NCBI RefSeq assembly: GCF_000772535.1
Contig: NZ_JSUM01000001.1
Location: 1 to 64,000, forward strand
Direction: 5' to 3'
Source of the DNA: Chelonobacter oris
Lineage (GTDB): Bacteria; Pseudomonadota; Gammaproteobacteria; Enterobacterales; Pasteurellaceae
DNA length: 64,000 nt
In this document: piece after piece, positions 1 through 10,863 of the stretch
Numbering within the stretch: the first letter of the stretch is position 1
Layout: every line of letters begins with the position of its first letter
Made by a program: the position numbers and the translations under genes
Notes under the pieces: generated by a model
The model's database searches: none
The model's input: the letters and a program-made list of their open reading frames with translations, nothing else
What the model was told of the DNA's origin: nothing

Positions 1-53
1 CCCTTTTTTTATTTGCTCGCCTGTTTTTTGCTCAAATCATCATTATTTTGTAT

Positions 54-83
54 AAAAAAAGGCCGTTCCTTGTGAGAACGGCC
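54..83 (-). terminator. Rho-independent terminator after metS
   Basis: Arms GGCCGTTC (61-68) and GAACGGCC (76-83) form an 8-bp GC-rich stem. On the minus strand the stem is followed by a run of seven T (54-60). It lies just downstream of the transporter/metS pair and would end that transcript. Confidence 0.85.
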
Positions 84-102
84 GGATATTTCGCTTTTAC
101 AG

Positions 103-201
103 CTATTTATCACTATGGATCAAACGAATAATCGCTGTCGCCAAACCGCCCCAGATAATTACCAGCGCAATAACCATCATAATAATTGCTGACGTACTCA
201 T
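103..201 (-). CDS. metS: MetS-like small subunit of NSS methionine/alanine importer
   Basis: This 32-residue protein begins MSTSAIIMMVIALVIIWGG and is a single hydrophobic helix with a short tail ending RLIHSDK. Tiny membrane proteins of this form are encoded directly after NSS-family transporters and are known as MetS, a partner subunit of the MetP methionine/alanine importer. The start is 9 nt after the transporter stop, and the AGGAG ribosome-binding site overlaps that stop codon (TAG/GGAG), so the two are probably translationally coupled. A terminator follows at once. The gene is easily missed by automated calling. The substrate is inferred from the family, not seen. Confidence 0.82.
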   Translation of the reverse strand: MSTSAIIMMVIALVIIWGGLATAIIRLIHSDK

Positions 202-210
202 ACGGATCTC

Positions 211-1860
211 CTATTTTTCATCATGTGAGACTTGATTAACCGGCCCGTCCTGGGTCGCTATATTTAAACCGGCCGATTCGCGCAATTTAATCACTTTATA
301 ATCCAGTTGTCTGTCCAAAATCGGCGGCGCAACCGGCGCACCATCAATATCATGCTGGTATAATCCGGAACGTTTAGACCAGTTAACCCGTGACAGCAGG
401 AATGAAACCACCACGATACCTATCGCCATTCCCCAACCGAAGGTATTCACAAACCAATCCGGATAACCGCCATAGCCTTCGGATAAACGTTTAACGATTT
501 CAGTGATTAAAATATAGCCCAGCATTACCGGCGTAATACCGCCGACAAAAATCTGCCATTTACGCCCCAACCGGAAAGAAGACGTTGCATTTAAATGGTT
601 ACGTAAACTCGGCAATGCGCTGACGCCGGCAACCAAGAAAACCACCGACACCAATGCGGCGGCTACAATACCGAAATTATTCACATAAGCATCAACGACA
701 TCCAGTAATGACAGCCCCGTTGTTGTCGGGAACAACAATACGGACACCAGCATCATCGGAAGACTGACCACCAAGGTTGCTTTAACCCGTTTCATTCCCC
801 ATTTATCCTGAAATGACGAGATAATCACCTCCAGAATAGAGATCATCGAACTTAAACCGGCAAACACCAGTGAGCCGAAGAATAAAATACCGATTAACTC
901 ACCGAAAGGCGCCTCTGAAATAATGGTCGGAAAGGCAATAAATGCCAACCCGATGCCGGATGCCGCCACTTCGGAAACCGGTTTGCCCGCGGCAGTCGCC
1001 ATAAAACCTAATGCAGCAAAAACCCCGATACCCGCCAAAACTTCAAAACTGCTGTTGGCAAAACCGACCACCAACCCGGAACCGGTCAAGTCCTCTTTTT
1101 TCTTCAAATAGGAAGAGTAGGTCAACATAATGCCAAAGCCGACCGACAACGAGAAGAAAATTTGCCCGTATGCCGCCACCCAAACGGAAGCATCGCTTAA
1201 TTTAGACCAATCCGGCGTAAACAAAGTATTTAACCCTTCGACCGCCCCCGGTAAAAACAGCGAACGTATCACCAGAATCAGGAACATTAGCAACAATAAC
1301 GGAATGAAAATAGCGGACGATTTGGCAATTCCTTTTTGCACACCCATTGCCAAAATACCGATCACCACCAGCCAAACCGCAATCAACGGCCAAGTCACCG
1401 AGGCGACAAAATCAAAACTCACCCCCGGTTCACTCGACATTTTCAGGTATTCACCGAAAAAGAAAGCCGCCGGATCACTGCCCCAGCTGTGATTAATCGA
1501 GAAAAAGGTATAAGATGCCGCCCAACCGATGATCACCGCATAGTACAACCCAATCATCACACAAATCATGGTTTGCCACCAACCGACGGTTTCCATACCG
1601 CCGAATAAACGGCGGAATGCCAACGGCGGCGAGCCGCGGTATTTATGCCCGATGGCATAATCCAAGAACAACAGCGGAATTCCTGCCGTTAACAACGCAA
1701 TAACATAAGGCAGAATAAACGCCCCGCCCCCGTTTTCATAAGTTACATAGGGAAAACGCCAAATGTTTCCCAAACCGACTGCCGACCCGACCGCAGCAAA
1801 AATAAATGCCCGGCGACCGGAAAATGTCTCGCGTGAAGAAGGCACATGATGTTGAGCCAT
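211..1860 (-). CDS. Sodium-dependent NSS-family transporter
   Basis: This 549-residue inner-membrane transporter belongs to the neurotransmitter:sodium symporter (SNF) family. The N-terminal segment [14 protein letters not shown] is the family signature, forming the unwound part of helix 1 that binds Na+ and the amino acid. About 12 hydrophobic segments can be counted, the usual number for bacterial members such as LeuT, MhsT or MetP. It is followed by metS, which points to import of methionine, alanine or a similar neutral amino acid. The start ATG at 1860 is preceded by an AGGAGG-like site. The substrate remains an inference from the MetS neighbour. Confidence 0.9.
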   Translation of the reverse strand: MAQHHVPSSRETFSGRRAFIFAAVGSAVGLGNIWRFPYVTYENGGGAFILPYVIALLTAGIPLLFLDYAIGHKYRGSPPLAFRRLFGGMETVGWWQTMICVMIGLYYAVIIGWAASYTFFSINHSWGSDPAAFFFGEYLKMSSEPGVSFDFVASVTWPLIAVWLVVIGILAMGVQKGIAKSSAIFIPLLLLMFLILVIRSLFLPGAVEGLNTLFTPDWSKLSDASVWVAAYGQIFFSLSVGFGIMLTYSSYLKKKEDLTGSGLVVGFANSSFEVLAGIGVFAALGFMATAAGKPVSEVAASGIGLAFIAFPTIISEAPFGELIGILFFGSLVFAGLSSMISILEVIISSFQDKWGMKRVKATLVVSLPMMLVSVLLFPTTTGLSLLDVVDAYVNNFGIVAAALVSVVFLVAGVSALPSLRNHLNATSSFRLGRKWQIFVGGITPVMLGYILITEIVKRLSEGYGGYPDWFVNTFGWGMAIGIVVVSFLLSRVNWSKRSGLYQHDIDGAPVAPPILDRQLDYKVIKLRESAGLNIATQDGPVNQVSHDEK

Positions 1861-2138
1861 ACTTCAACCTCCTAAAATAAATGTAATATGTTAAAATAAT
1901 CAAGAATAGATAATATCTAATCATAGCAACTATATATCATATTTTCAGGCTTAAAAAGTAATTTGTTTTAAAAAATCACTATAAAATAACGTCAAACACT
2001 ATTTTATGCTTTTTCAAACCGCACTTTTGGACGTTATTATTTCCTGTGGTGAAATGGTGGATCAACATTTTTACCATTTACAACGGCAATAGTTCAAAAT
2101 AAGATACCAAAAACCCGCCCTAAATCAGGAGAAAATAA

Positions 2139-2741
2139 ATGAGTTCCACCTTTAACCAATTACAAGCAAAACGCCGTTCTATTTATAACCTCGGCAAAAA
2201 CGTCGCTTTACCGAAAACCGAATTAACCGCACTGATTAAACAAACCGTGCGCGAAACGCCTTCTTCTTTTAATTCGCAATCTTCTCGTGTCGTTATACTA
2301 TTCGGCGCAGAGCATGAAAAATTATGGAATATCGTGCTGGAAACCCTGCGAAAAATCGTTGCCGCCGAAGCGTTTAGCGCAACCGAAGCCAAAATCAACA
2401 ACAGCTTCAAAGCCGGTTTCGGTACCGTATTATATTTTGAAGATCAAGCTGTCGTAGAAGATTTACAACAAAAATTTGCGGCTTATGCCGACAATTTCCC
2501 GATTTGGTCGGAGCAATCCGGCGGCATGGCGCAATATGCGGTTTGGGTAGCATTAGCTGAAGCCGGTTTAGGCGCAACATTGCAGCACTACAATCCGATT
2601 ATTGACGAAGAAGTGGCAAAAACTTGGAACATCCCGGCAAGTTGGAAGTTGCGTGCACAAATGCCATTCGGCAGTATTGAAGCCGCCGCCGGTGAAAAAA
2701 CCTATATGGATGACGAAAGCCGGTTTAAAATTTTCGGCTAA
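2139..2741 (+). CDS. Nitroreductase-family oxidoreductase (Frm2-like)
   Basis: This 200-residue protein matches the FMN-dependent nitroreductase superfamily, in the small branch that includes yeast Frm2/Hbn1. The N-terminal RRSIYNLGKNVALP resembles the RRS phosphate-binding start of that branch. The central segment WSEQSGGMAQYAVWVALAEAGLGATLQHYNP is characteristic. It would reduce nitro compounds or other electrophiles with NAD(P)H in the cytoplasm; the physiological substrate is unknown. It has an AGGAG site before the ATG, stands alone, and is followed by a bidirectional terminator. An inverted repeat (AAATGGT 2052-2058, ACCATTT 2073-2079) upstream may be regulatory. Confidence 0.82.
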   Translation: MSSTFNQLQAKRRSIYNLGKNVALPKTELTALIKQTVRETPSSFNSQSSRVVILFGAEHEKLWNIVLETLRKIVAAEAFSATEAKINNSFKAGFGTVLYFEDQAVVEDLQQKFAAYADNFPIWSEQSGGMAQYAVWVALAEAGLGATLQHYNPIIDEEVAKTWNIPASWKLRAQMPFGSIEAAAGEKTYMDDESRFKIFG

Positions 2742-2755
2742 TCTCGAATAACATC

Positions 2756-2787
2756 AAAAAGATACACTGATGCGTGTATCTTTTTTT
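2756..2787. terminator. Bidirectional terminator between nitroreductase and aroE
   Basis: Stem GATACAC (2761-2767) and GTGTATC (2774-2780) is flanked by A5 on the left and T7 on the right. It can therefore end both the plus-strand nitroreductase transcript and the minus-strand aroE transcript. Confidence 0.85.
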
Positions 2788-2802
2788 ATGCAGAAAACCG
2801 TG

Positions 2803-4168
<1,366 letters not shown>

Positions 4169-4173
4169 GCGAT

Positions 4174-4713
4174 TTATTCAACTTCAAACTGGTGGCGGCA
4201 AGCTTTATGACAGCATTGATAATGGCGTTCATTTTTATGAAATGCCAACGTATAACCGCACTTCGGGCAAGTCCGGTTATACGGCTGATTAGGCAAACTA
4301 AAGCGACATTTCGGAAATTGATCGCAAGCATAAAAGACTTTTCCCTGTCTGCCGCGACGTGCCACCAGCAGCCCTTTTTGACAAGACGGACAAGGCACAT
4401 TTTGCTGCGGCTCGGCACTTTCCACTTCATCGTGCACAATATAATCACAACTTGGAAAATGGCTACAGCCGATAAACATGCCGTAATGCCCTTGTCGCAA
4501 CACCAACGGGTGAGCGCATTGCGGGCAGACTTGTTGCAACACTTTCAAAATTTTGCTGTCGTGTTGCTGTAACGGTTTCAGGTAATCACACGCCGGATAA
4601 GCGGAGCAGCCTAAAAACAGCTTTTTTTTGCCGCGACGCAACTGTAGTGCCGAACCGCACTTCGGACAGTGTTCAACGTGGCGGGCGGACTCAAACAGCG
4701 GTTCTTTATGCAT
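4174..4713 (-). CDS. yrdD: Topoisomerase-type zinc-ribbon protein YrdD
   Basis: This 179-residue protein is built from zinc ribbons like those at the C-terminus of DNA topoisomerase I. Four CPKCG/CPQC/CPSC/CPKCG modules occur, each followed by a second cysteine pair such as [18 protein letters not shown] and CDQFPKCRF. No catalytic topoisomerase domain is present. It matches E. coli YrdD in length and in its place beside dprA (smf) and tsaC. Its role is not established; binding of single-stranded DNA is a reasonable guess from the topoisomerase fingers. Confidence 0.88.
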   Translation of the reverse strand: MHKEPLFESARHVEHCPKCGSALQLRRGKKKLFLGCSAYPACDYLKPLQQHDSKILKVLQQVCPQCAHPLVLRQGHYGMFIGCSHFPSCDYIVHDEVESAEPQQNVPCPSCQKGLLVARRGRQGKVFYACDQFPKCRFSLPNQPYNRTCPKCGYTLAFHKNERHYQCCHKACRHQFEVE

Positions 4714-4775
4714 GGCATGTCACTATTCTATTCATGGGTAGCGGTATATTAACCTGAATAGATTAAAGAATTCAA

Positions 4776-5915
4776 TTAACGGCGGCAATATCCGCCGCTA
4801 ACGCTGTGAACCGCCCCTTCCAGCTCCAATTCCAGCAATTGCGACAACACTGTTGCTATCGGCAGCTTAGCCGCTGTTGCCAAGTCATCGGGGCTGATAG
4901 GCTGAAACCCGATCTGTCGGTACAACTCGGGATAAGCAACCTGACGTTGGTCAACCGTTTGCGGTCGCTCAGGTGTTTGTTCGTTATCGATTGTCGTTTC
5001 GGATTGGCGGCATATCGTTGGTTTTCGAGCGTTTTTTGACGGCGGCAACCGCACTTCCTGCCCTAAATTTTCTAAAATATCCTGATAGGTTTCTACCAGC
5101 AAAGCCCCCTGTTTAATCAACGCATGGCAACCGCGGCTGAAGCGGTTTTGGATCGCCCCCGGCAAGGCAAATACATCCCGATTTTGCTCCAACGCATAAC
5201 GGGCGGTGATCAGCGAACCGCTCTTGATATCGGCTTCAATGACTAACGTGCCTAAACTCAAACCGCTGATAATCCGGTTACGGCGCGGAAAATTTTCTGC
5301 CAACGGCGGTTGGTCGGGCATAAATTCACTGACCAATGCGCCTTGATCGATAATGCGCTGTGCCAGTTTGCGATTGCGTTTCGGATAGAGTTGATTCAAA
5401 CCGCTGCCCAGCACGGCAATGGTTTTACCGCCGCTGTCGAGCGCCGCCCGATGGCTGTAACTGTCAATGCCCAACGCCATTCCGCTGGTGATCACCAAGC
5501 CCTGCCGGCTTAGTTCGCCGGCGAAATAGCGGCTCCAATACTCACCGTAATCGGAACAATCACGGCTGCCGACCAACGCAATTTGGCGCTCGTTCAACAA
5601 AGTGCGGTCGCCTTGCAAATATAATAGCAACGGCGCCGAAGCGATTTGTTTTAACAGATAGGGATAATCTTCATCAAAAATCGTTATCACCTGATTAACC
5701 GCACTTTGCGCCTGCCACGCCAATACGGGATCGATATACGCCCGATTTGGCTTTAACCAACGCTGAATCTGTTGTGAATTCCAACCGAAATGCACCAATT
5801 CAGCCGCACCATAGTGCAGCAAATCTTGCAACGCAACCTTTTTGAGTAAACGCAAAATAGTCGCAGCCCCCAAATTGGGGATTTGGTTTAAACGAAGCAA
5901 TAATTCTAACGGCAT
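4776..5915 (-). CDS. dprA: DNA-processing protein DprA (Smf)
   Basis: DprA binds incoming single-stranded DNA during natural transformation and loads RecA. The 379-residue protein starts with a helix-hairpin-helix/SAM-like region (LLLRLNQIPNLGAATILRLL). It then has the Rossmann core with GSRDCSDYG, SGMALGIDSYSHRAAL and TIAVLGSGLNQLYPKRN. A C-terminal winged-helix-like segment follows (ISPDDLATAAKLPIATVLSQLLELELEGAV). In transformable Pasteurellaceae dprA belongs to the competence regulon driven by CRP plus Sxy, and a CRP-S-like site lies about 80 bp upstream. The gap to yrdD is 62 nt. Confidence 0.95.
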   Translation of the reverse strand: MPLELLLRLNQIPNLGAATILRLLKKVALQDLLHYGAAELVHFGWNSQQIQRWLKPNRAYIDPVLAWQAQSAVNQVITIFDEDYPYLLKQIASAPLLLYLQGDRTLLNERQIALVGSRDCSDYGEYWSRYFAGELSRQGLVITSGMALGIDSYSHRAALDSGGKTIAVLGSGLNQLYPKRNRKLAQRIIDQGALVSEFMPDQPPLAENFPRRNRIISGLSLGTLVIEADIKSGSLITARYALEQNRDVFALPGAIQNRFSRGCHALIKQGALLVETYQDILENLGQEVRLPPSKNARKPTICRQSETTIDNEQTPERPQTVDQRQVAYPELYRQIGFQPISPDDLATAAKLPIATVLSQLLELELEGAVHSVSGGYCRR

Positions 5916-5989
5916 AGTGATAAACCCGATAATAAAAGTACGTTATCATCGCAAAATTATTGTACTTCAGGCAATTGAAATAGTATTTT

Positions 5990-6005
5990 TGGAAGCAAGA
6001 TCGCA
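5990..6005 (-). promoter_or_regulatory. Candidate CRP-S (Sxy-dependent) site of dprA
   Basis: On the dprA strand the sequence reads TGCGATCTTGCTTCCA, a good left half of the CRP-S consensus (TGCGA-N6-TCGCA) with two mismatches on the right. It sits 75-90 bp upstream of the dprA start. CRP-S sites are known to control competence genes in Haemophilus; occupancy here is inferred. Confidence 0.5.
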
Positions 6006-6058
6006 AAGATTAAAAACATGGTGATAAAACGTGTTACCACCTTGTGATCCAAAAGACT

Positions 6059-6451
6059 TTATTTCACTAAAAAAAGTGCTATATCAGGAAAAAGAATCAA
6101 CAAGGTCAATAAAATAATTTGGAGTAAAATAAATGGTAAGACCGATTTAAAAATATCGACTAATTCAATGCCTTCCGGTGCAACACTGTGTAAATAAAAA
6201 GCAGCGGGACCAAAAGGCGGAGATAAGAAGGAAACCTGCATATTGACACAAAATAAAACACCGAACCAAAAAAATAATCCCAATACTAAAAGAATCAGCA
6301 TCATAATAAGGATAATCCCAATCGGCGGTAAACCAGACCCGACGAGTAATGATTCGACAAAATGATTGCCACCGACCAAATTATATACGCCAACTAAAAT
6401 GTAAGCACCAATACCAAGCCGAGTGGGTAGACGCATTAAAGAAGAACGCAT
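6059..6451 (-). pseudogene. C-terminal remnant of TRAP transporter large permease (DctM)
   Basis: Only about the last 120 residues of a DctM-type permease remain, against some 430 in an intact one. The segment FGVLFCVNMQVSFLSPPFGPAAFY, followed by GVAP-like SVAPEGIELVDIFKSVLPFI, is the conserved C-terminal part of the family. Upstream, GSGLPPIGIILIMMLILLVLG matches an earlier helix. The loop and half-helix that normally separate these two pieces (roughly 25 residues) are missing, so there is an internal deletion as well as loss of the N-terminus. The first residues (MRSSLMRLPTR) come from unrelated DNA beyond a junction near 6420. No other TRAP subunit is present. Confidence 0.75.
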
Positions 6452-6614
6452 TGCTTGCGGCTATGAGTTGTCCTCATTTGCCCAAACCGCTGCTGAACGC
6501 ATTGACGAATGGCACAAGAAGCGCGGTTTTAAACGCACTGCTAAAGCCATTGCCTTTAATCCACATTTAAAACATATCGGCTATCCATTATTCCCAAAAA
6601 GAGAAGTATCGTGA
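6423..6614 (+). other. Unassigned 63-codon reading frame at a junction
   Basis: The frame starts with GTG and reads GRRIKEERIACGYELSSFAQ and onward. The first residues faintly resemble the start of an XRE-type helix-turn-helix, but the rest does not continue that fold and I do not recognise it. The frame begins exactly where DctM similarity on the other strand ends and finishes with a TGA overlapping the start of the next frame. It may be a fragment of a larger gene brought in by rearrangement. No function is proposed. Confidence 0.3.
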
Positions 6615-7129
6615 ATGAAGTTGAGAGCTGGAATTGGTTAGATCCCGATATTTTAGATTTTTTCTCAAAAATACAGACAAACACGCTATTTGTTAAAAAT
6701 TTATTGATAGCAAGATTGACTTTCGAACCCAGTATATGCGCAATTGCAGCTATAAATTCAAACGTAAAAGATTTAGCTGATATTGAACACGGATACAATA
6801 TGATGCAGGAAGGCGCTAACAAAAACGACAGGAATTTATTTTTATCGGGGGACACTCTCTTTCACCACGCCGTTGTTAAAGCCTGTAAAAATCCTTTTTT
6901 ATCTTCACTAGAAGGAATGCTATCGACGGCAATGTTAACTTCACTAAACAAAACATTAGAAGATCATATTGACAACACATTACCGGCTCTCAAATCACAT
7001 GCAGAGCTACTAGAGCCTATCAGGATAAGAAATTCGGAAAAAGCAAAATCAATGTCAAAAAAAATTATACTTGAAGCGATTCGAAAAACATTCGATGATA
7101 ATTTTGATAAAGCTATTTTAGAAATTTAA
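6611..7129 (+). pseudogene. GntR/FadR-family regulator lacking its DNA-binding domain
   Basis: The 172-residue frame is the FCD ligand-binding domain of a FadR-subfamily GntR regulator. WNWLDPDILDFF is the typical linker after the winged helix. It is followed by the helical bundle with the metal-site pattern (D..FHHAVVKACKNPFL and later HAELLEPIR). The N-terminal winged-helix domain of about 70 residues is absent, and a stop lies close upstream in this frame. TRAP permeases are often controlled by such regulators, so this and the DctM remnant are probably leftovers of one sugar-acid uptake locus. The segment is clearly more AT-rich than its surroundings. Confidence 0.7.
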
Positions 7130-7522
7130 ACTTTAATTTCTAAAATCAGCCTAATAAAATCCAAGATTAAAACAATAAATGTCGCTAATAACTCAATTAG
7201 GCACTATAACGGGCAAAGTTTCGCATTTGAAAGATCCGTACTCTGTATTTTCCATTTTGAGCAAACATAGCTGTCACTGGCTATATAAACATCTTCTTCA
7301 AACAACACCTTTTCCACTCGCTCTTTGCTATCCAAGACAGCGTGCAATACCAATCTTTTCAACTGTAAAAAATAACCTTTATTGTCATTTACTTAGTTTT
7401 ACTCTGATGAGATACCGCACTTTCACCCTTACTAAATTTTAATCGCAGCTTCGTCTGCTGCCAAATCCAACCATGAAAATAAAAGTGCATGGTTAGATGA
7501 TGAATTTAGCTGAATCAACATA
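7130..7522. other. Non-coding or decayed AT-rich stretch
   Basis: No convincing gene is present. On the minus strand two short frames look protein-like: 7432-7521 (29 codons, ending FSWLDLAADEAAIKI) and 7204-7362 (52 codons from TTG, containing ERVEKVLFEEDVYIASDSY). Both lack a good start context and are not recognised. They may be pieces of a broken gene. A USS core lies at about 7414-7422. Confidence 0.35.
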
Positions 7523-7557
7523 AAAAAACCCTTTCGATTCGTACCGAAAGGGTTTTA
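7523..7557. terminator. Terminator after mscL
   Basis: Stem CCCTTTCG / CGAAAGGG (7529-7536 and 7545-7552) is extended by A and T runs on both sides. It would end the minus-strand mscL transcript and could act in both directions. Confidence 0.85.
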
Positions 7558-7575
7558 TTTGTCCAGACTCATGAA

Positions 7576-7974
7576 TTATTTTTTCAACAAATCACGAATT
7601 TCGGTCAATAATTTTTCTTCGCTTGAAGGTTCTGCCGGGGCTTCTTCTTCCGCAGGTTGCTCACGTTTTAACTTGTTCAGGGCTTTGATCATCATAAAGA
7701 TAGCGAAAGCAACGATAACGAAATCAAATACGTTTTGGATAAACGCACCGTAATTCAGGGTAACGGCTTCGGTTTCGCCCACGGCTTCTTTTAAGACGAT
7801 ATGCATATCTTTGAAATCAATGCCGCCGGTGAAAATGCCGAGCACCGGCATAACGACATCAGCCACCAACGAGCTGACAATTTTACCGAATGCACCGCCG
7901 ATGATGACACCGACCGCCATATCGACCACATTGCCGCGCATTGCAAATTCACGAAATTCTTTCATCATGCTCAT
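7576..7974 (-). CDS. mscL: Large-conductance mechanosensitive channel MscL
   Basis: MscL forms a homopentameric pore in the inner membrane that opens under hypo-osmotic stress. The 132-residue form starting [15 protein letters not shown] is chosen because the family begins MSxxKEFxEFAMRGN and an AGAGGATC ribosome-binding site precedes it; six extra upstream residues are not supported. TM1 ([22 protein letters not shown]), the periplasmic loop, TM2 ([19 protein letters not shown]) and the C-terminal helix ([14 protein letters not shown]) are all present. It follows trkA on the same strand but 161 nt away. Confidence 0.96.
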   Translation of the reverse strand: MSMMKEFREFAMRGNVVDMAVGVIIGGAFGKIVSSLVADVVMPVLGIFTGGIDFKDMHIVLKEAVGETEAVTLNYGAFIQNVFDFVIVAFAIFMMIKALNKLKREQPAEEEAPAEPSSEEKLLTEIRDLLKK

Positions 7975-8135
7975 AACGAGATCCTCTATCAAAAATAAAA
8001 AATTAAGTTGTACAAAAGTTAATCAAAATGACTTTAGGAGCGTATTATAGTTATCCTTTACAAGATGTAAAGTTATATTTTTTAATTTTACATTTTTAAA
8101 ATGTGATTAATTTGTTGTTAAAATATCACACGCTG

Positions 8136-9512
8136 TTAAATAAAGAACGGAGTCGGCTGGAAAAGCTTTTCGATTTCCGGCACTTGTTTTTTATCGTTTA
8201 AAAACAGTACCACGTGGTCGTTATCCTCGATCACCAAATGATTGCTGGCGATAATGGCGTTTTCACCGCGTAAAATCGCACCGATGGTACAGCCGCTCGG
8301 TAATTTCAGGTCTGCGATTTTGCGTCCGACCACATAAGAGGTTTCTTTGTCGCCGTGGGCAACGATTTCTATTGCTTCAGCATTGCCTTTACGCAGGGTG
8401 ACGACATTGCGCACATCGCCTTTGCGCACATGTCCGAGCAGAGCGGAAATAGTGGCTTGCTGCGGCGAAAAACCGATGTCGATAGTACCGCCCTGAATCA
8501 AGTTCAAGTAAGCGATACGTTGGATAAGCACCATTGCTTTTGCCGCACCGAGCCGTTTTGCCAACAGCGCCGCCATAATATTGGCTTCGTCATCACTGGT
8601 TAATGCAATAAAAACATCAATATTTTCAATATGTTCTTCGAATAATAACGATTGATCGGAAGCATCGCCGGCGAAGACCATGGTTTTGGACAATTTTTCC
8701 GCCAGCTGTTCCGCCCGTTGCGGGTTGCGCTCAATCAGTTTTACCCGACAGCGATCCTCCAGATATTTTGCCAAACCGGCGCCGATATTGCCGCCGCCGA
8801 TAATCATCACTCGGCGATACGGGCGCTCCAGTCGCTGTAATTCACTCATGACAGCCCGAATGTAAGGCGTGGCGCAGATGAACACCACTTCGTCGCCGGC
8901 TTCGATAATGGTTGAGGCTTGCGGACGGATATAGCGTTCCTGACGGGTAATCGATACGATTCGGGCGTCCAAGTGCGGTAAATGCTCTTTTAAGGCGGAA
9001 ATGGCATAACCGACTAACGGGCCGCCATAATAGGCTTTGACCGCAACCAGACTGATTTTTTCATCGCCAAAATGGGCTATTTGTAATGCGCCGGGATAAT
9101 CGATCAAACGGGCAATATCATCGATCACCAGCTTTTCCGGTGCGATAATATGATCGATCGGAATGATATCGGGTTGAAACAATTTGTCTTTTTCACGAAT
9201 ATATTCATTTTCACGAATACGGGCGATTTTGCTCGGCGTACCGAACAGCGTGTAGGCGATCTGGCTGGCAACCATGTTGGTTTCATCGGAGCTGGTGACC
9301 GCCACCAGCATGTCGGCATCGGCAGCGCCGGCTTCACGCAACACGCGCGGCGAAGAGGCATTGCCCAAAATCGCCCGCAAATCGAATTTATCTTGCAGCG
9401 TGGTCAGGCGCTCTTGATTGTTATCAATCACGGTAATGTCATTGTCTTCACTGACCAAATTCTCCGCCAGCGTGCCGCCGACCTGTCCTGCGCCGAGGAT
9501 AATTATTTTCAT
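8136..9512 (-). CDS. trkA: Trk potassium uptake regulatory subunit TrkA
   Basis: TrkA is the peripheral NAD(H)-binding subunit that gates the TrkG/TrkH potassium channel. The 458-residue protein has two RCK units. Each starts with a Rossmann fold ([16 protein letters not shown] at 1; [19 protein letters not shown] near 235) and ends with a TrkA-C domain. The second unit ends LFQPTPFFI. This double arrangement and length are standard for enterobacterial-type TrkA. It lies 38 nt after rsmB in the def-fmt-rsmB-trkA cluster typical of gamma-proteobacteria. Confidence 0.96.
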   Translation of the reverse strand: MKIIILGAGQVGGTLAENLVSEDNDITVIDNNQERLTTLQDKFDLRAILGNASSPRVLREAGAADADMLVAVTSSDETNMVASQIAYTLFGTPSKIARIRENEYIREKDKLFQPDIIPIDHIIAPEKLVIDDIARLIDYPGALQIAHFGDEKISLVAVKAYYGGPLVGYAISALKEHLPHLDARIVSITRQERYIRPQASTIIEAGDEVVFICATPYIRAVMSELQRLERPYRRVMIIGGGNIGAGLAKYLEDRCRVKLIERNPQRAEQLAEKLSKTMVFAGDASDQSLLFEEHIENIDVFIALTSDDEANIMAALLAKRLGAAKAMVLIQRIAYLNLIQGGTIDIGFSPQQATISALLGHVRKGDVRNVVTLRKGNAEAIEIVAHGDKETSYVVGRKIADLKLPSGCTIGAILRGENAIIASNHLVIEDNDHVVLFLNDKKQVPEIEKLFQPTPFFI

Positions 9513-9550
9513 TTTCCGCCGTCCGTTTTGTATTATCGTGAATGGTTATA

Positions 9551-10849
9551 TTATGCGGTTTTGACTAATTTAGCATAATAAAAACCGTCACCGCCATTTT
9601 CCGTCGGCAAAAATTGTTTATCGCTTACCGTGTTTTGCCCCAAAATCGGCACAATGGCTGCATTCGGTTGATTTACCAAAAAAGCCTCGATTTGCTGCTG
9701 ATTTTCCTGTTTTAGAATGGAACAAGTGGCATACAGCAACGTACCGCCGACTTTCAGCCGTGGCCAAAGTGCGGTCAGAATCCGGCGTTGTAATGCGCTC
9801 AATGCGGCAATATCCTGTTCTTGACGCAGCCATTTGATATCGGGATGGCGGCGAATTACACCGCTGGCAGAGCAAGGCGCATCAAGTAAAATACGATCGA
9901 ACATGGCCTCATCGGCAAGCCATTGTTGCGGTTGCGCGGCATCGCCGCAAATGATTTCAGCCTGCTGTTTCAAGCGTTGCAGATTTTCTTTAACCCGTTG
10001 CAGGCGGGCGGCTTCAACGTCCAACGCCATCACCTCGGCTTGTGGGGAGAGTTCTAAAATATGGGTGGTTTTGCCGCCCGGTGCGGCACAGGCATCAAGG
10101 ATCCGTTCACCGTTTTGCGCATCTAACAGCCATGCCGCCCATTGAGCATGGCTGTCCTGCACCGTGACCCAGCCCTGTTCAAAGTGCGGTAATTGATGGA
10201 TACCGACCGCACTTTGTAATCGAATCGCACCGTCAGGCGAACCCGCTTCAGCGATAATCCCCTGTTCAGCCAATAAGTGCAAATAATGTGCGGTCGTACA
10301 ATGCTGTTGATTGACCCGTAACCACATCGGTGGTTTTTGGTTATTGGCTTCGACAATTTCACGCCAATTTTCGGGATAATCTTTTTTCAGCCGATTAACC
10401 AACCACTCCGGATGCAAGGTTTGCCAGTGTTTATCCACCGTTGCCAAAATAGTTTGCCGTTCGCGCAAAAAAGCACGTAAAACCCCGTTAATCAAGGCGC
10501 GAAAATTGTCGCTTTTTAACATTTTGGCGGCATTCACCACTTCATCGACCGCTGCATGTGGCGGAATGCGCAGATACAACAGTTGATATAAACCGACCAA
10601 CAACAGGCAATGTACGATTCGGGTTTTGCCTTTCAGCGGTTTTTGCACCAACAAGCCGATAATCCGCTCCAAGCGCGGCAATACCCGACAAATGCCGAAA
10701 CAGATTTCCTGTAACAGCGGCAGATCCTGCGCTTTGATTTGACTTGCGGCTTCGGGTAATAATGCAGATAGCGATTTGCCCTGATCCAATACCTGTAGCA
10801 TAACCCGTGCCGCAGCGGCGCGGGTTGAAAGGGCGGGAGATTTTTTCAT
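9551..10849 (-). CDS. rsmB: 16S rRNA m5C967 methyltransferase RsmB
   Basis: RsmB methylates C967 of 16S rRNA using S-adenosylmethionine. Residues 1 to about 140 form the NusB-like RNA-binding domain. The methyltransferase domain follows with [16 protein letters not shown] (AdoMet loop), [10 protein letters not shown] (PCSA motif) and [11 protein letters not shown] (catalytic cysteine motif TCS). The 432-residue length is normal. It is 14 nt downstream of fmt. Oddly, a perfect inverted pair of extended USS (10180-10216) sits inside the coding region. Confidence 0.95.
   Translation of the reverse strand: MKKSPALSTRAAAARVMLQVLDQGKSLSALLPEAASQIKAQDLPLLQEICFGICRVLPRLERIIGLLVQKPLKGKTRIVHCLLLVGLYQLLYLRIPPHAAVDEVVNAAKMLKSDNFRALINGVLRAFLRERQTILATVDKHWQTLHPEWLVNRLKKDYPENWREIVEANNQKPPMWLRVNQQHCTTAHYLHLLAEQGIIAEAGSPDGAIRLQSAVGIHQLPHFEQGWVTVQDSHAQWAAWLLDAQNGERILDACAAPGGKTTHILELSPQAEVMALDVEAARLQRVKENLQRLKQQAEIICGDAAQPQQWLADEAMFDRILLDAPCSASGVIRRHPDIKWLRQEQDIAALSALQRRILTALWPRLKVGGTLLYATCSILKQENQQQIEAFLVNQPNAAIVPILGQNTVSDKQFLPTENGGDGFYYAKLVKTA
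10180..10216. repeat. Inverted USS pair inside rsmB
   Basis: CAAAGTGCGGT (10180-10190) and ACCGCACTTTG (10206-10216) are perfect inverted copies separated by 15 nt. They could form an 11-bp hairpin in the rsmB mRNA. Such pairs are usually intergenic and act as terminators; no T run follows here. Confidence 0.9.
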
Positions 10850-10863
10850 GCTGATTTCCTTAT

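Noticed and set aside
8102-8130. TGTGAT...ATCACA inverted repeat downstream of trkA as a CRP site
   Set aside because: The half-sites are about 17 bp apart instead of the 6-bp spacing CRP needs.
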